Source: Cristatella mucedo
Taxonomy: Eukaryota; Bryozoa; Phylactolaemata; Cristatellidae
Assembly (NCBI GenBank): GCA_009760855.2
Contig: WPIO01000001.1
Coordinates: 19,619,501-19,683,500 of the forward strand
DNA: 64,000 bases
Reading direction: 5' to 3'
The position numbers and the translations under genes are program-made. The notes beneath the pieces were generated by a model. The model made no database searches. It saw only the letters and a program-made list of their open reading frames with translations, and had not been told where the DNA came from. Of the stretch, positions 10,835 through 22,735 are shown piece by piece. How positions within the stretch are numbered: the first letter of the stretch is position 1; every line of letters starts with the position of its first letter.

Positions 10835-11990
10835 GACATCAGTCTCGAGTGAGCTCTATGATTTGAGAGCATACAAACTAAAAGCACGTTCTTCATAGGA
10901 TTTGAACTTGGTTTAAGGCACAGCTAGCAATTTGAGTAAGATGAGTGGGTCATACGAATTTTAGCCTAATTGGAAAATATTTCGGATAAGTTGGATGAAG
11001 CAAGAGAATGAAGGGACCTACAAAAGAATGGACCTTAAATTGACGGCCTTCTTGATTGGGATCCAGTGATTGAGGTCGGCGAAAAGTGGTGTGATTTGGA
11101 CACTGCGACGCTCACGAAAGACGAGCGTAGCTGCAAAGTTGTTTACCAACTACACGGGCTTTGTTGCACAGGTCGAGAGACCCGCGAGTAATAAGTTACA
11201 GAAGTCGAGATGGGATGTTAAGAATGCATAGACCAATTTAAATCTTGCATCCCTGCTCTAGAGCAGTCCCAACTTTTTGCAGCATTATGCAGCTGAAAGT
11301 AGGCAGAACTTACCACGCAGCTGACATGACCTCTATTGAAAGGTCAGCTTGGAACGTGGCACCTGGTATTTTTGCAGATGCTCCAGGAGATATGATAACC
11401 GAGCCCGTGTTGAGGGACGATTTTTTAAATGTCCGAGTCACGTTAGGTTTGCCCATAAATACTAAGGTGGTTTATCGTCATTCAATCTGAGTATGCTCAC
11501 TGCCGTCTAATTGCAAATGTCAGCAATACATGCAGCGAAGGAAGTGAGAGAGTTTGACATGCAGGAAGGCTGGGAGAGATCAAAGAACCGGCGCAGCACT
11601 TTGTCGTGTGAATAAAATGAAAGCCTTTATTGTGCTTCAGATTACATCGGCAAGAGGGAGATCATAAATTGTGAAAATAAGTGAACTGAAACCAGACCAC
11701 TGAGTTGCCCCTTACTTTAGAGGCTCACCGGATGACTGATGTCCGTTAACGTTATTTCTCTGAAGCATCGCTCGACTTTGTGATCAATTATATCGAAGCT
11801 GCGGGAAAATCCAGCAAAACAAGGAGAGAAACTCCCCTTAAGTTCACGTACCTGAGAAGGTCATTATAAACGTCTGGTATTGTAGACTCTGTTCAATGAC
11901 CAGCTCTTAAACTTGAGTGGCTTCCCTTGCAGACATACATCCCTGGCTGTCGGCCAATTTCTTTAAGCTAAGCGGTGACGGAACCTAACT
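10835..11990 (-). mobile_element. LINE-A copy, decayed
   Basis: Antisense matches to the LINE-A C-terminal region (GGTCGGCGAAAAGTGG, CTGCGACGCTCACG), then the spacer and the RT region near 11.6-11.9 kb (GAAAGCCTTTATTGTGC, ATCCAGCAAAACAAGG). Many indels; no frame survives. Confidence 0.7.
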
Positions 11991-13026
<1,036 letters not shown>

Positions 13027-13349
13027 GAGAACTCGATGGCGGAAAGTCATTGGTGACAAAAGCCAGAATCGAGCTCCAACTTTGAAAGTCTCCCACGACA
13101 TCTTTCTTGCTACCGACTCTGGCATATTCTTTCCAGAAGTCAAACGCTTCTACTTCTATACTACTCGCTTCCTTAACAATTCTTCTGACTTAAAAATGTA
13201 TCTTGTATTCTCTTTTATGAATGAGATTAAGCTTGGTGTAAACTATTCGTGAACCGGACGCCGATCAGGCTTTGGGTGTATTATATAAAACTCCAGCAAA
13301 GCATACACTTAGTCTTTTTTGCTTCATGCAGTTTCGGACACAGATAGAA

Positions 13350-13367
13350 ACATGTATATATATATAC

Positions 13368-13458
<91 letters not shown>

Positions 13459-13478
13459 CGCGTGCGCGTGTGTGTATA
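13350..13478. repeat. (TA)n(TG)n(CG)n alternating purine-pyrimidine tract
   Basis: A TA-rich stretch, about 37 TG units (13377-13450), CG-rich units to about 13468, then TG again. Every step alternates purine and pyrimidine for 129 bp. Confidence 0.9.
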
Positions 13479-13938
13479 GACAGAGATATAAGTCTCTTAG
13501 TTATATACTGGTGAGCCAGCGGCGGAGCCTGGGGAGGCATGAAGCAGCTGCTGTCACGCCCCCTAGTCGTCTTCAAAGGAGCAGCTTTCACTGGTAGCCA
13601 CGATCTCGGGCATTTGGCCTTTTTCACTTTTAGCTAAGGCGCCTGGAGAAAATTGTCATGAAAATCTAGCAAGAATATTCGCTGACATTAATTATTTAAG
13701 TTAAAGCCAGCGATATCGTTAATGTTAAAGCGAAATTTATTTAGGGGTAATAATAGGCTGGAGTTAGAAGCGACCTACGTAGGTGTGGATCAAACATTTA
13801 CTAGGAGTGCAATAAGGCTGGGATCAAACCCGCCGAGATTGAGTTTACATGAAATCAATAGTCTCAAGCGAGTTATAGATGGAACGAAGAACGGCCACAC
13901 CAAGAGCTGGGTCTGAAAGAATTACAACAGCATTTGAC

Positions 13939-16085
13939 TTAATAATAATAATAATAATAATAATGCACTCGATAAAGCGCCCTCAGAGAACTTAATCTCT
14001 TTCTAGGCGCTTTACATTTGCTGCAAATGGAAATGCAATTAGATGGTAAGTAAAATCATGCTTGAAAAACAAACAAAATGAATAATATGGTTAGGGGTGA
14101 CATGCACAGGGTCAGCATGCAAATGTGGTTAGTGGCAGCATGCACAGTGTCAGCACGCATAAGCACACCAAGGACGAATCACAGGGGTCCACTAAATGCT
14201 GTCCTAAATAGATGTGTTTTTAGGTTCCTTTTAAATGTGGTCAGGTCAGGGGATGTTCTGACGCAGGTCGGGAGGGAGTTCCCGGCTTTGGGAGCATACG
14301 AACTAAATGTACGATCTCCAAAGGATTTAAGTTTTGTCCGAGGTATTTGTAGACTGTTGGATTCCAAAAAGCGGGTGGTACGATGCTTGGCCTGATGGGG
14401 GAGTATATCGGAGAGATAGGCTGGAGCCATAGAATGAAGGGACCTAAATGTGAGCTACAAATCCTTGAAGTAAATCCGTTGCTTGACTGGTAGCCAGTGC
14501 AGGTCGGCGTGAAGTGGAGTAATGTGGCAACTGCGACGCTCACGACAGACAAGTCTAGCTGCAGAGTTTTGCACCAGCTGCAATCGCCTGATCGCACATG
14601 CTGGTAGGCCAGTAAGCAGTGAGTTGCAGAAGTCGAGACGGGATGTCACGAATGCATGGACCAACTTAGATGCGGTATCCTTATCTATACAAGCCCGAGT
14701 TTTAGCAATGTTATGAAGCTGAAAACAGGCAGATTTGACCGTGGAGCTGATATGGTCGTCTAACGAGAGGTCGCTTTAGAATATGACACCTAGATTTCGA
14801 GCTGATTCGTTAGTTTTATTTCGAGCTGATAAGTTAGTTTTTATCATCATTAAGTTTTAGAAAATTGGCTGCCATCCATGTGCGGATGTCATCAATACAT
14901 GCAGCAAGTGAGTTGAGAGAGTTTGAAGTGCTTGACAGCTGGGAGGGATCAAAGCAAAGGTGCAACTGAGTGTCATCTGCATAGAAGTGAAAGCCTAGAT
15001 TGTGCTTGGCAATCACATCAGCAAGAGGCAGAGTATAAACCGTGAAAAGAACCGGACCTAGCACTGAGCCCTGAGGTACTCCATATTTCAGAGGTACTTC
15101 AGATGATCTTTGTCCATTCTTCACGTCAATACTCTGGAGTCTCCCACTGAGATAGGACCTGAACCACTGCAGAGCAGTGCCAGTGATGCCCAAGCAAGAT
15201 GAGAGGCGCTCTAGAAGAACTTTGTGATCGATGGTATCAAAAGCTGCCGAAAGATCGAGCAAAACAAGAAGAGACACTCTACCCATGTCTGCATTCCTAA
15301 GTAGGTCGTTGTATACCCTAAGCAATCTGACTCTGCAGAGTGATTAGCTCTAAAGCCAGACTGGAACTTACTAGCAAGGTGTGAGGTTTCGATATATGAG
15401 TTAAGCTAGTCCTCCATGATGTGTTCCAGCCTTTGATAGGAATGGTAGAAGTGAGACTGGACGGTAGTTGCTTAATTTATCTTAGTCTAGAGTCGATTTC
15501 TTGAGAAGTGGGCTGACTTCAGCTTTTTTGAAAGGTGCTGGGATATGACCTGAGGCTAATGACATATTAATGATGTTAGTTATGCATGGCAGCAGCAGAT
15601 CAATGCAACATATGAGCAGGACAGTGGGAATAGGGTCCAGATGACTTGTCTTCTTTGATTGAAATACGAACTTCTGGACTAGATCACTAGTGACCTGCTT
15701 AAATGTAGACATTGAGGTGCAGCCAGGAATCGGGAACAGCATTCTAGTGGAGATGTTGTCATCGCAGGGATGGATTCCCTGATCTTGTCTATCTTCTGTA
15801 CAAAGAATCGAGAGAAGCAATCGGCTAGATCATCACAAGGATCATCAGGTAAGGAGCTAATCTGGGAACGGTTGAGGAGATGGTTTATTGTCGATGTCAG
15901 CATTTTTGGATTGTGCATCTATGATTCAACAATGTTTCAATAGAAGCTAGACTTGGCCTTTGCTAGGATCGATTGGTACGACCTGCAGTAGTCTTCATAT
16001 GCCTGTCGATGGACAGTTAGTCCGCCAGAAGTTGCAGTTGTCACGTGCTCTGCGTTTGGGGTAAATGACTTAAGTTGAGGTGCGG
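13939..16085 (-). mobile_element. LINE-A, best copy (CR1/L2-type non-LTR retrotransposon)
   Basis: Minus strand. The N-to-C order of reverse transcriptase pieces is preserved in several broken frames: 15918-15679, 15820-15482 (LDPIPTVLL), 15325-14834 (LLDLSAAFDTIDHKVLLERL, GVPQGSVLGP, catalytic FYADD at 14986-14972), 14664-14455 (LVQNSAARLVC) and 14430-14179 (FGDRTFSSYAPKAGNSLP). The 3' region ends in the GCGC stem tail and a (TAA)n run at 13939-13964. The endonuclease part is missing and frameshifts separate the pieces, so it is a dead, 5' truncated copy. Confidence 0.9.
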
Positions 16086-17300
16086 CTATCGCGCTAGTAA
16101 CATGATGATTGGCTGTTCTTATAGGGTCAACGTCCGGTCCGCCTCCTACATCGATTGACTCGGCAGTGAGGTCGCTTACGACGGCACTCTGAAACCGTCA
16201 ATCGGTGTTAAGCGTTAAGTGATCAGTGTTAAGCAAATTCTTCGCTAACCCGCGAGGCCTGCCACAGCAAAGGTCATTCATACCCAGTCTTCACTTGGCA
16301 ATAAACGAACCCTGTGAGTCTTTCAACTGGCGACTGTCGATGACCGTACCTTTTCCTCTGTAGAACTCGCTGTCGACATGAATCTGCATTCGTACTGCCT
16401 CTAGCGCTTCTCACCAGCTGCGTACCTGCAGGTACTTCCATCTTTCTTAATCCCTTTGCTTAATTGGCTTAATCCCTTGGCTTAATCCTCCGGACTCCAC
16501 AACGCTTCTTACATTTTCTTTCCTACGTGAGATGAAGGGAATTGGCTAATTAATGCGCACAAAAAGCCGATGAGGCTATTCTTGTGCCAGAGAGAACTCT
16601 CTAAAGTAACACCCGCCTAGTGTCAGTTGCTTTTGAGTTACAAATGAAGATCCAGGTAGCTGTGTATATACTGCACATATGCCCTTGTTTAGTTACGTGT
16701 ATACAAAAAGTTACGTGCGTTTTTTCACAAGGACATTACGCCTATTTACACGTACTTATACGTAAAGCTGTCTACTCGCAGATGAAACTTAAACACACTT
16801 GCCTATGTACAGAATATTATCTATTCTGTATGCCCTAGAGTAGCATTGCGCTCAATACATCTTGCCCGATATAACCAGATCGTGCCAAAATTGGTCTCCG
16901 CATATCTGTTCTCGGCACTGGGCAGCATGTCGATAAGTGCCTTTATGCAAGGAGCTTTGCGAGCACGTGCGAAGTCGTGGTTTGCGAGTCTTGCTGCTCT
17001 GAGATGAACGGGTTAGAATGCCTTAAACGCTTAAACGATGCCTTCCCTTATGCACAAACCGGCGTGGCATCAAGTCTCAGCGAAAGCAAGAGCTCACGGA
17101 CGTCGAGACAGGTATTTCCTAGCCGTTGCATCCGAGAATAGTCCCCTACAGGCCACCGCAACATTCCTCTATTTATCTATCTGCACGCAGCAGCATAAAA
17201 TGAGACGGCGACCGTATATCCAACTACATCCTTCAGCTAGCGGTAAACCGTCGCTGGATTGGGTTCGCTAGGTGCGCGTCGGCGACTGACGTTTCAATGT
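16086..17300. other. No gene recognised
   Basis: Mixed-composition sequence. A plus frame at 16620-16838 has no recognisable similarity, and I see no splice pattern around it. Confidence 0.35.
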
Positions 17301-17735
17301 AAAATGTGTTTTGCAACTGCGACCTTTTGCAACTGCGACTTAAGTTCTGCAACTGCGAAGTGCGCCTGGGTGAGAAGACACTACGGCTGGGCAGCGGCGC
17401 GCGCACGCTGAACCTTCGAATATTGGTCGCGCCGTTGCCGCCGGCAAGAGTCCTGAGTCAAGAGTCAAGACGCCGGCTGCAGACGCTTCTGAGGCCCGGG
17501 GTAAATTTAAACTATCAGGCACGCCGCCCTGGCCGATACCCGCGTGTCAGACAGGCAGGCAATAGGGCCCCGACGGACGAGGCAAGAGGAGGATAATTGT
17601 GTTTAGTGAGATTTTTGAGGAAGCGCCGCGCAGCAGGCTCCAGAGCGCTTCCGCTCCTGCGCAGAATACGCTATCAAGTTTCCTGGCGGCGCAGCAGCTG
17701 GGTATTGGCGAGCAGGCTCGTCAATTGGCTGGAGC

Positions 17736-17761
17736 CCGCCGCCGCCGCCGCCGCCGCCGCC
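17736..17761. repeat. CCG microsatellite 1
   Basis: About nine CCG units in a CpG-rich stretch (about 17300-17800). The Arg, Ala and Gly runs in the frames come from this repeat. Confidence 0.9.
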
Positions 17762-17871
17762 GAATTGCTGGTTCGTCCAGCCAAAATAAATACTAACGAC
17801 ATGCAAGTAATTTAATTTCTTCAGTCACCGGTGTGCCTGCTGCTGACACGTTTATAGCGATTGGCGAAAAC

Positions 17872-17872
17872 T

Positions 17873-17923
<51 letters not shown>
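17872..17923. repeat. CCG microsatellite 2
   Basis: About 17 perfect CCG units, about 110 bp from the first CCG run. It produces a poly-Ala frame on the minus strand. Confidence 0.9.
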
Positions 17924-17925
<2 letters not shown>

Positions 17926-18067
17926 GACAGGCAGCGTTGCGTTGCCTAGACAGCTCGTCGCTTCTAAGCCGGACACGTGTCGCTGAGCGTCGGCGTCAGA
18001 AGTTAGCTCAGAATAAGAAATCGTGGTCATACTTCTCTCAAATACAGAAGCTGGAACCCCTAACAAT

Positions 18068-18145
18068 AATGGTGATAATAATAATACTACATTCGTGTAG
18101 AGCCCTCAGAGAACAAAATCTCTTTTTAGGCACTTTACGCAGGCT
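18068..18145 (-). mobile_element. LINE-A tail fragment
   Basis: ATAATAATACTACATTCG, then TAGAGCCCTCAGAGAAC and TCTCTTTTTAGGCACTTTAC, a diverged copy of the LINE-A 3' stem in minus orientation. Confidence 0.65.
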
Positions 18146-18199
18146 GTACAGAAAGCATTACCAAAAGATTGGTGGCAATATCCGCAAGCACCAGGTACA

Positions 18200-19053
18200 G
18201 TGAAAATAATTCAGTGCGGTTGCATTTGAAATGCAGGTGAACGGAAATGCAGACCAAAACATTAAATGCTCGTGACTTCGTTGTTAACTTCAGGTGATTG
18301 TCAATAATAACTATAAGGCCTCTAGCAAAGTACCCTAAGGGAAACCGAAACTCAATTCGGGAGCTTAGAAACTGTCAGAGAAGCAATAGAAAAGAGTTAG
18401 TGACGCCTAAGAGTTACTGACAAGCTAGGTGTAGCGCTTTAGCAGGCAAAAAAGCGCACAAGCAGACAATAAGGGCCGGCTGCCAGCAAAAACGCCGGTT
18501 AGTAACCTGCACAGAATCAAGCACAGGTATGGACTCACAAAAGGTGGAAAAAAGACCACTTTTGTCCTTAGTAACCACAGGTACGGTTTTGTTGCACACG
18601 ACTCTGACTCCCAACCCAAAAGACGTACTCGAAATTAGAGTGCCTGACGGAACGCCTTTTAAGGTCCCATTAGGGCAGGCGGCTCTCTACATAGAGACTG
18701 ACGGCGATGCTGCGTCGCTCATAGATGGTGAGCCTCCACCCGGAAGGCCTCTGCAAAACCTCCCTCGCTACAAAGTGGCGGTTTTTTTTAACAAATGGTC
18801 GTCGCCTTATTTGGAGCCTCGCTCTCAATGTGCGCGTCGATGGAGTGTCCGCCCCCCGGAAGGATTCTTCAGTGCAGCTGTGAAAATTGTTGCGCTTCTT
18901 TTCTGGAGAGTCTGAATCTCAGTGCCGAAGGAGCGTCGCCCGGAAGCCTCTTAAGACACCATCTGAAAAGATACGCGGAACCGTACTCGGAGAGCCTGAA
19001 GTTGCGCCCCTGAAAAGTGACTGCCTGGTAAGCTTGTGTAGTACCCTCTGAAA
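18200..19053. other. No gene recognised
   Basis: A plus frame at 18529-18915 is open for 128 codons but resembles nothing I know. Motifs such as CCCGGAAG recur, suggesting an uncharacterised repeat rather than a gene. Confidence 0.3.
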
Positions 19054-19245
19054 CAGCACTTCTCAACCTTTCTAATACCGCTACCATTTAATGCAGTTCC
19101 TCATGTTATGTTGACCCCAACCATAAAATAATTATTGTGCGCAAAATGTGGAAGCGTGTGGTTTCCGATGGTCTTGGGTGACCCCTGCGTGACCCTTGTC
19201 GTTCGACCCCGAAAGGGGTCACCACCTACAGGTTGCGAACCGCTG
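19054..19245. mobile_element. SPIN-like hAT miniature inverted-repeat element
   Basis: 192 bp with imperfect terminal inverted repeats: left end CAGCACTTCTCAACC, right end read inward CAGCGGTTCGCAACC. It is flanked by a near-perfect 8-bp target duplication, CTCTGAAA and CTCTAAAA, as hAT elements make. Internal stretches (GCAGTTCCTCATGTT, CCCCAACCATAAAAT, CCGATGGTCTTGGG, GTCGTTCGACCCC) match what I remember of the SPIN (Space Invader) non-autonomous consensus. It is too short to encode a transposase. Confidence 0.8.
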
Positions 19246-19438
19246 CTCTAAAAGATTGGTAGGTTCTTTGATGAAATGCTGAATAAAGCTGCACACGGAA
19301 CGTTGGCAGCCCGAAAGAGCTCTCTAGCCCCCTTACAAATGTAATTGGAGAACCGGAAGTTCACCGCCGAAGGTTTGCCGCCTAGAAGCTTCTTATGACC
19401 CGCTGTCTCAAGAAGGATTGCCGTTTACCCGTACTCTC

Positions 19439-19478
19439 TATGCACAGCGCTGCAGGAGATCCTGCAGCGCAGCGCATA
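19439..19478. repeat. GC-rich hairpin
   Basis: Perfect inverted arms GCGCTGCAGGA and TCCTGCAGCGC (19447-19470) with a 2-nt centre. The stem extends to about 19 bp with two mismatches. Confidence 0.75.
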
Positions 19479-19590
19479 GATACGCAAGCCATTCGGCGTT
19501 TCCCTATATACTTTCTAATAAGAATCGGGGCATCTAAAAACATGTGTCCTCCTTTTGAATGGCAACCCCTTTGGGAAACCGATCAGAATT

Positions 19591-19885
19591 CTGAAGGCGC
19601 GCCGCTTTAGCATCATCGTACAACCTATATAGGAAGCTCTCATTCTGACTAGGAAAGGTATTTTATTAACTTAAATTTATTTTTATTTTTATTCTTTTAA
19701 AATAAATATATTTAAATAAAAATTAATTTAAAATTATTTTAATAAAAAATTAATAATAAACAATAATTAATAGAAAATAATAATAATAAATAAATTTAAA
19801 TTAAATTCTCATAAAAGGTTATTTAAATTTAGTTAGTTCTGAAAGCACGCCGCTTTAGCATCATCTATAACCTATTTAGGAAAAG
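19591..19885. repeat. Direct repeat flanking an AT-only block
   Basis: Two diverged copies (about 45 bp) of a sequence with GCCGCTTTAGCATCATC and CCTAT(A/T)TAGGAA lie at about 19591-19635 and 19838-19885. Between them, about 19660-19830 is almost pure A and T. Confidence 0.75.
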
Positions 19886-19911
19886 AGGTATATATATGAT
19901 CTAGGAAAAAA

Positions 19912-20065
19912 ATCCTAGCTGATTAAACAGCCTCTTTTTATATAGCGGCAGAAGAGCCTTTACGGCTATCACCACCGCTTGCAGTGGCGATAAAGAATCG
20001 CCCACCACAGGAATCGAACCCACGACCTCGGGACCGAGGTCGTGAAAGCAACCGCCTTACCTAGG
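19912..20065 (-). mobile_element. SINE-B copy
   Basis: Minus orientation. It has the B-box-like complement GGAATCGAACCCACGAC, the palindrome around CACGACCTCGG...CCGAGGTCGTG, the body GGCTATCACCACCGCTTGC, and the 3' end GCTGATTAAACAGCCTC. Other copies are at 41.9, 43.3, 44.3 and 52.3 kb. Confidence 0.8.
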
Positions 20066-20125
20066 AAAAAAGTGATAGCATCCGTCTGCAGAAACACATT
20101 AAAGCTTCGCGAGCGCCGCGGAAGG

Positions 20126-20142
20126 CCAGGCGCCGCGCCTGG
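20126..20142. repeat. Short GC hairpin
   Basis: CCAGGCGC and GCGCCTGG with a single-base centre, flanked further out by AGCTTCG and CGAAGCT. Confidence 0.6.
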
Positions 20143-20581
20143 CGAAGCTCTGCGGCTTTCTTAGAAGATTATTTAGTACACAGTTTCCCTTTTTTGAATC
20201 CTGCGCTCAAAAGGCAAAGGTTCGCTGCGAAGAAGCCTTTCTAGACCAAACCGTATAAAGAGAATGCAGCATTCCCTATTAAACTGCCTCTTTGGCACCC
20301 TGAAACATCAGCTCGCTGAAGTCGCCAATGACGAACGGCGCACCGATCATTAGGCCTCTTCAGACCGGCCAAATGAGAAAAGATCACTGATTAGGCGGGT
20401 GGAAAATACGACCAGCCCCTTTAAAAGCGGAAGCCCAAATCAGGAAGCGCACACCCGAACTCTCGCGTTGAAGGCGGGCTGCTCCAGCAGCCTTTTAGCT
20501 CGAACCAGTCGAAGCATCGGCTTCCTTCTAGAACGACAGGCTGAGGCTTCGCGAGCAAAGCGCGCCACCCGACAAATATAA

Positions 20582-20713
20582 TTAAATATAAATTCATTTG
20601 TGTAGCGCCCCAATTGAACTAAATCTCTATTCAGACGCTTCACATATGCCTCGAGGCTCGAGCCCACGATCTCAGCCAGACCTTGGTCGGGGCGAGCACC
20701 TTGACCACTGGAC
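20582..20713 (-). mobile_element. SINE-A copy
   Basis: Minus orientation. It shows the tail complement TAGCGCCCCAATTGAAC, then AATCTCTATTCAGACGC, the B box CTCGAGCCCACGA, and GACCTTGGTCGGGGCGAGC. Confidence 0.8.
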
Positions 20714-21115
20714 GAGTCTCTGCGGCCGCGCCCGCTCGAAGTCCGCTAGCCTCTCCTGAAAGCTGACAGCCACCCGGGAGCGTCTTCCGATCATCCTCGG
20801 GTGCTCAGTGGGTTTTTCTTGGCTTGGAAGGGGGCTCAAACGGCTGCAGCTTTGGTTGGGGCCGTTGTAACCGTACCGCCACTTCAGCCTGACTGGGTTT
20901 GGCCGCACTCTCGCGAAGTCCCAACTCCGTTTCCTGCCTCTGCATCCATCGACCATCTCCTCGACCGCTCCCCAGGTTAGCGCCTTACCTATTGAGCCTT
21001 TGCTATGACCTAGCACATCGCTTCTCTAGCTAGCTTCTTTGTCATCGAGAGATTGACAAGATCTGAAAGTCCATACCTAAGGTAACCGCATCCTCACTGG
21101 ACTCCTCTCCCTCAG

Positions 21116-21255
21116 TATAATTCATTTGTATAGCGCCCCCAGAGAACTCGATCTCTATTCAGGCGCTTCACACATGCCACGGGGCTCGAGCCCAGGACCT
21201 CGGGCAGACCTTGGTCGGGGCGAGCACCTCAACCGCTGGACCAAAGCAGCTCGGC
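21116..21255 (-). mobile_element. SINE-A copy
   Basis: Minus orientation and close to full length. It runs from the tail ATTCATTTGTATAGCGCCC to the head end ACCGCTGGACCAAAGCAGC. It lies directly against the LINE-A copy that starts at about 21262. Confidence 0.85.
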
Positions 21256-21261
21256 AGTAGC

Positions 21262-22735
21262 ATCGCCACATGAACTTCATCCTCGATTCCGTGCAGACCT
21301 CAACGTTAACATTCATGAGGGCTACCAGTGACCTCATCCTGAAGTTTACATCCCAATCAAAGAAGACGGCTTGCCCTCTAGAACCTATTCCCACGGCCCT
21401 ACTTCTAAGATGCACACATCTACAGCTGCCATGCATAAATAATAAACTAAGTATGTCCTTAGCGTCAGATCGCATCTCTGCACCTGTCAAGAAGGCTGTG
21501 ATTAGGCTACTCATTAGGAAGGCAACACTAGGCCAAGAGAGCTTGAGAAACTTTCGCCCACTCTCGCTACTGCCATCCCTGTCAACAGCTACAGCAACCC
21601 AACAGCTAGTGGCAGACCACTCAGCATAGCATCAGGTATATGGCGACTTTCTTTGGAAGGCAGACTTGAGTAGGGCGTCTCTGTTTGTTTTGCTTGATCT
21701 CTCGGCTGCGTTTGAAACTGCTGATTGCTAAGCACAATCAAGGCTTCCCTTTCTCAGACGACAATAGCGTGCTTCAATCTCCCAGACTGCACGCACGTCT
21801 AACTCTCCCACTTTTCGTTTGTTCGTTTGTTGCATGTATTGCTGACATCCGCAGAGATGACTGGCAGCGTTCTCAAAAAGAACGGCGGGAAGACTAAATT
21901 AGTAGCTATGGGCAATCCTAGTGTGACTCGAAAATTGGAAAATCTATCCCGTAAAATTGGCTCAGCCAACATAAATTTCATGAAATTTGAGTGTCACGTT
22001 GATACGTTACCTTTCACTAGTTGCCCACACCAGCACCATAGTAAAGTCTGTCCAATTTCAGCTACTTAACATTGCAAAACTTTGGGCCTGCTTAGTTGAC
22101 GGTACTGCATTACAAGCTTGTCCACAATTTGTGAAATCCCTTTGCGAATTTTCTAACTCACTGCTTACAGATCTTCATGCCTACAATCAAGCACTTACAG
22201 TTGGTGCAAATCTCTCTATCCAATTTTGTTTTCGTGAGCGTCGAAGTTGCACAAATTTCACCTCTCGCAGACCTTCACTGACTCCCAATCAAGCAGTGCA
22301 TTGATTCAAGGTTTCGTCTCTCTTTTTTACGTCCCTTCATTCTCTGTCTCCAACCTCCCTATTAGAACTACTCTCTAAACAGGCTAAGCGTCACACCACC
22401 CGCTCTTTTGATTCAAATTGATTAACTGTGCCTCAAAAAACCTCAAATCCTTTAGAGATCGTGCTTTTAGTTCGTATGCTCCCAAATCCTTGAACTCACT
22501 CACGACTAACGTCACGACGTCCCATTGACTCGGTGAATTTAAAAAGAACTAAAAATGCACTTGGTCTGTTCACTGGTGTCTTGTGTGAGTTGTCTTTTTG
22601 TGCTTACGCTTGCTTACACCGAGCATTGTTACCGATAAACATATTCACATGCTTCCTTCTTAGCGTATGTAAAGTGCCTAGAAAGATATTTAGTTCTCAG
22701 AGGGCGCTATATAAACTTATTCTTATAATGTTTAT
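21262..22735 (+). mobile_element. LINE-A copy, decayed
   Basis: Plus strand. The frame at 21270-21629 has LEPIPTALLLRC and SLASDRISAPVKKA, colinear with the copy at 15.6 kb. Fragments then follow through the RT (LLDLSAAFE-like) and C-terminal region. It ends in the tail AAAGTGCCTAGAAAG...GAGGGCGCTATATAAAC. Large internal deletions remove most of the catalytic core. Confidence 0.78.

Noticed and set aside
17821..18066. Poly-Ala protein on the minus strand
   Set aside because: Produced by the 17-unit CCG repeat.
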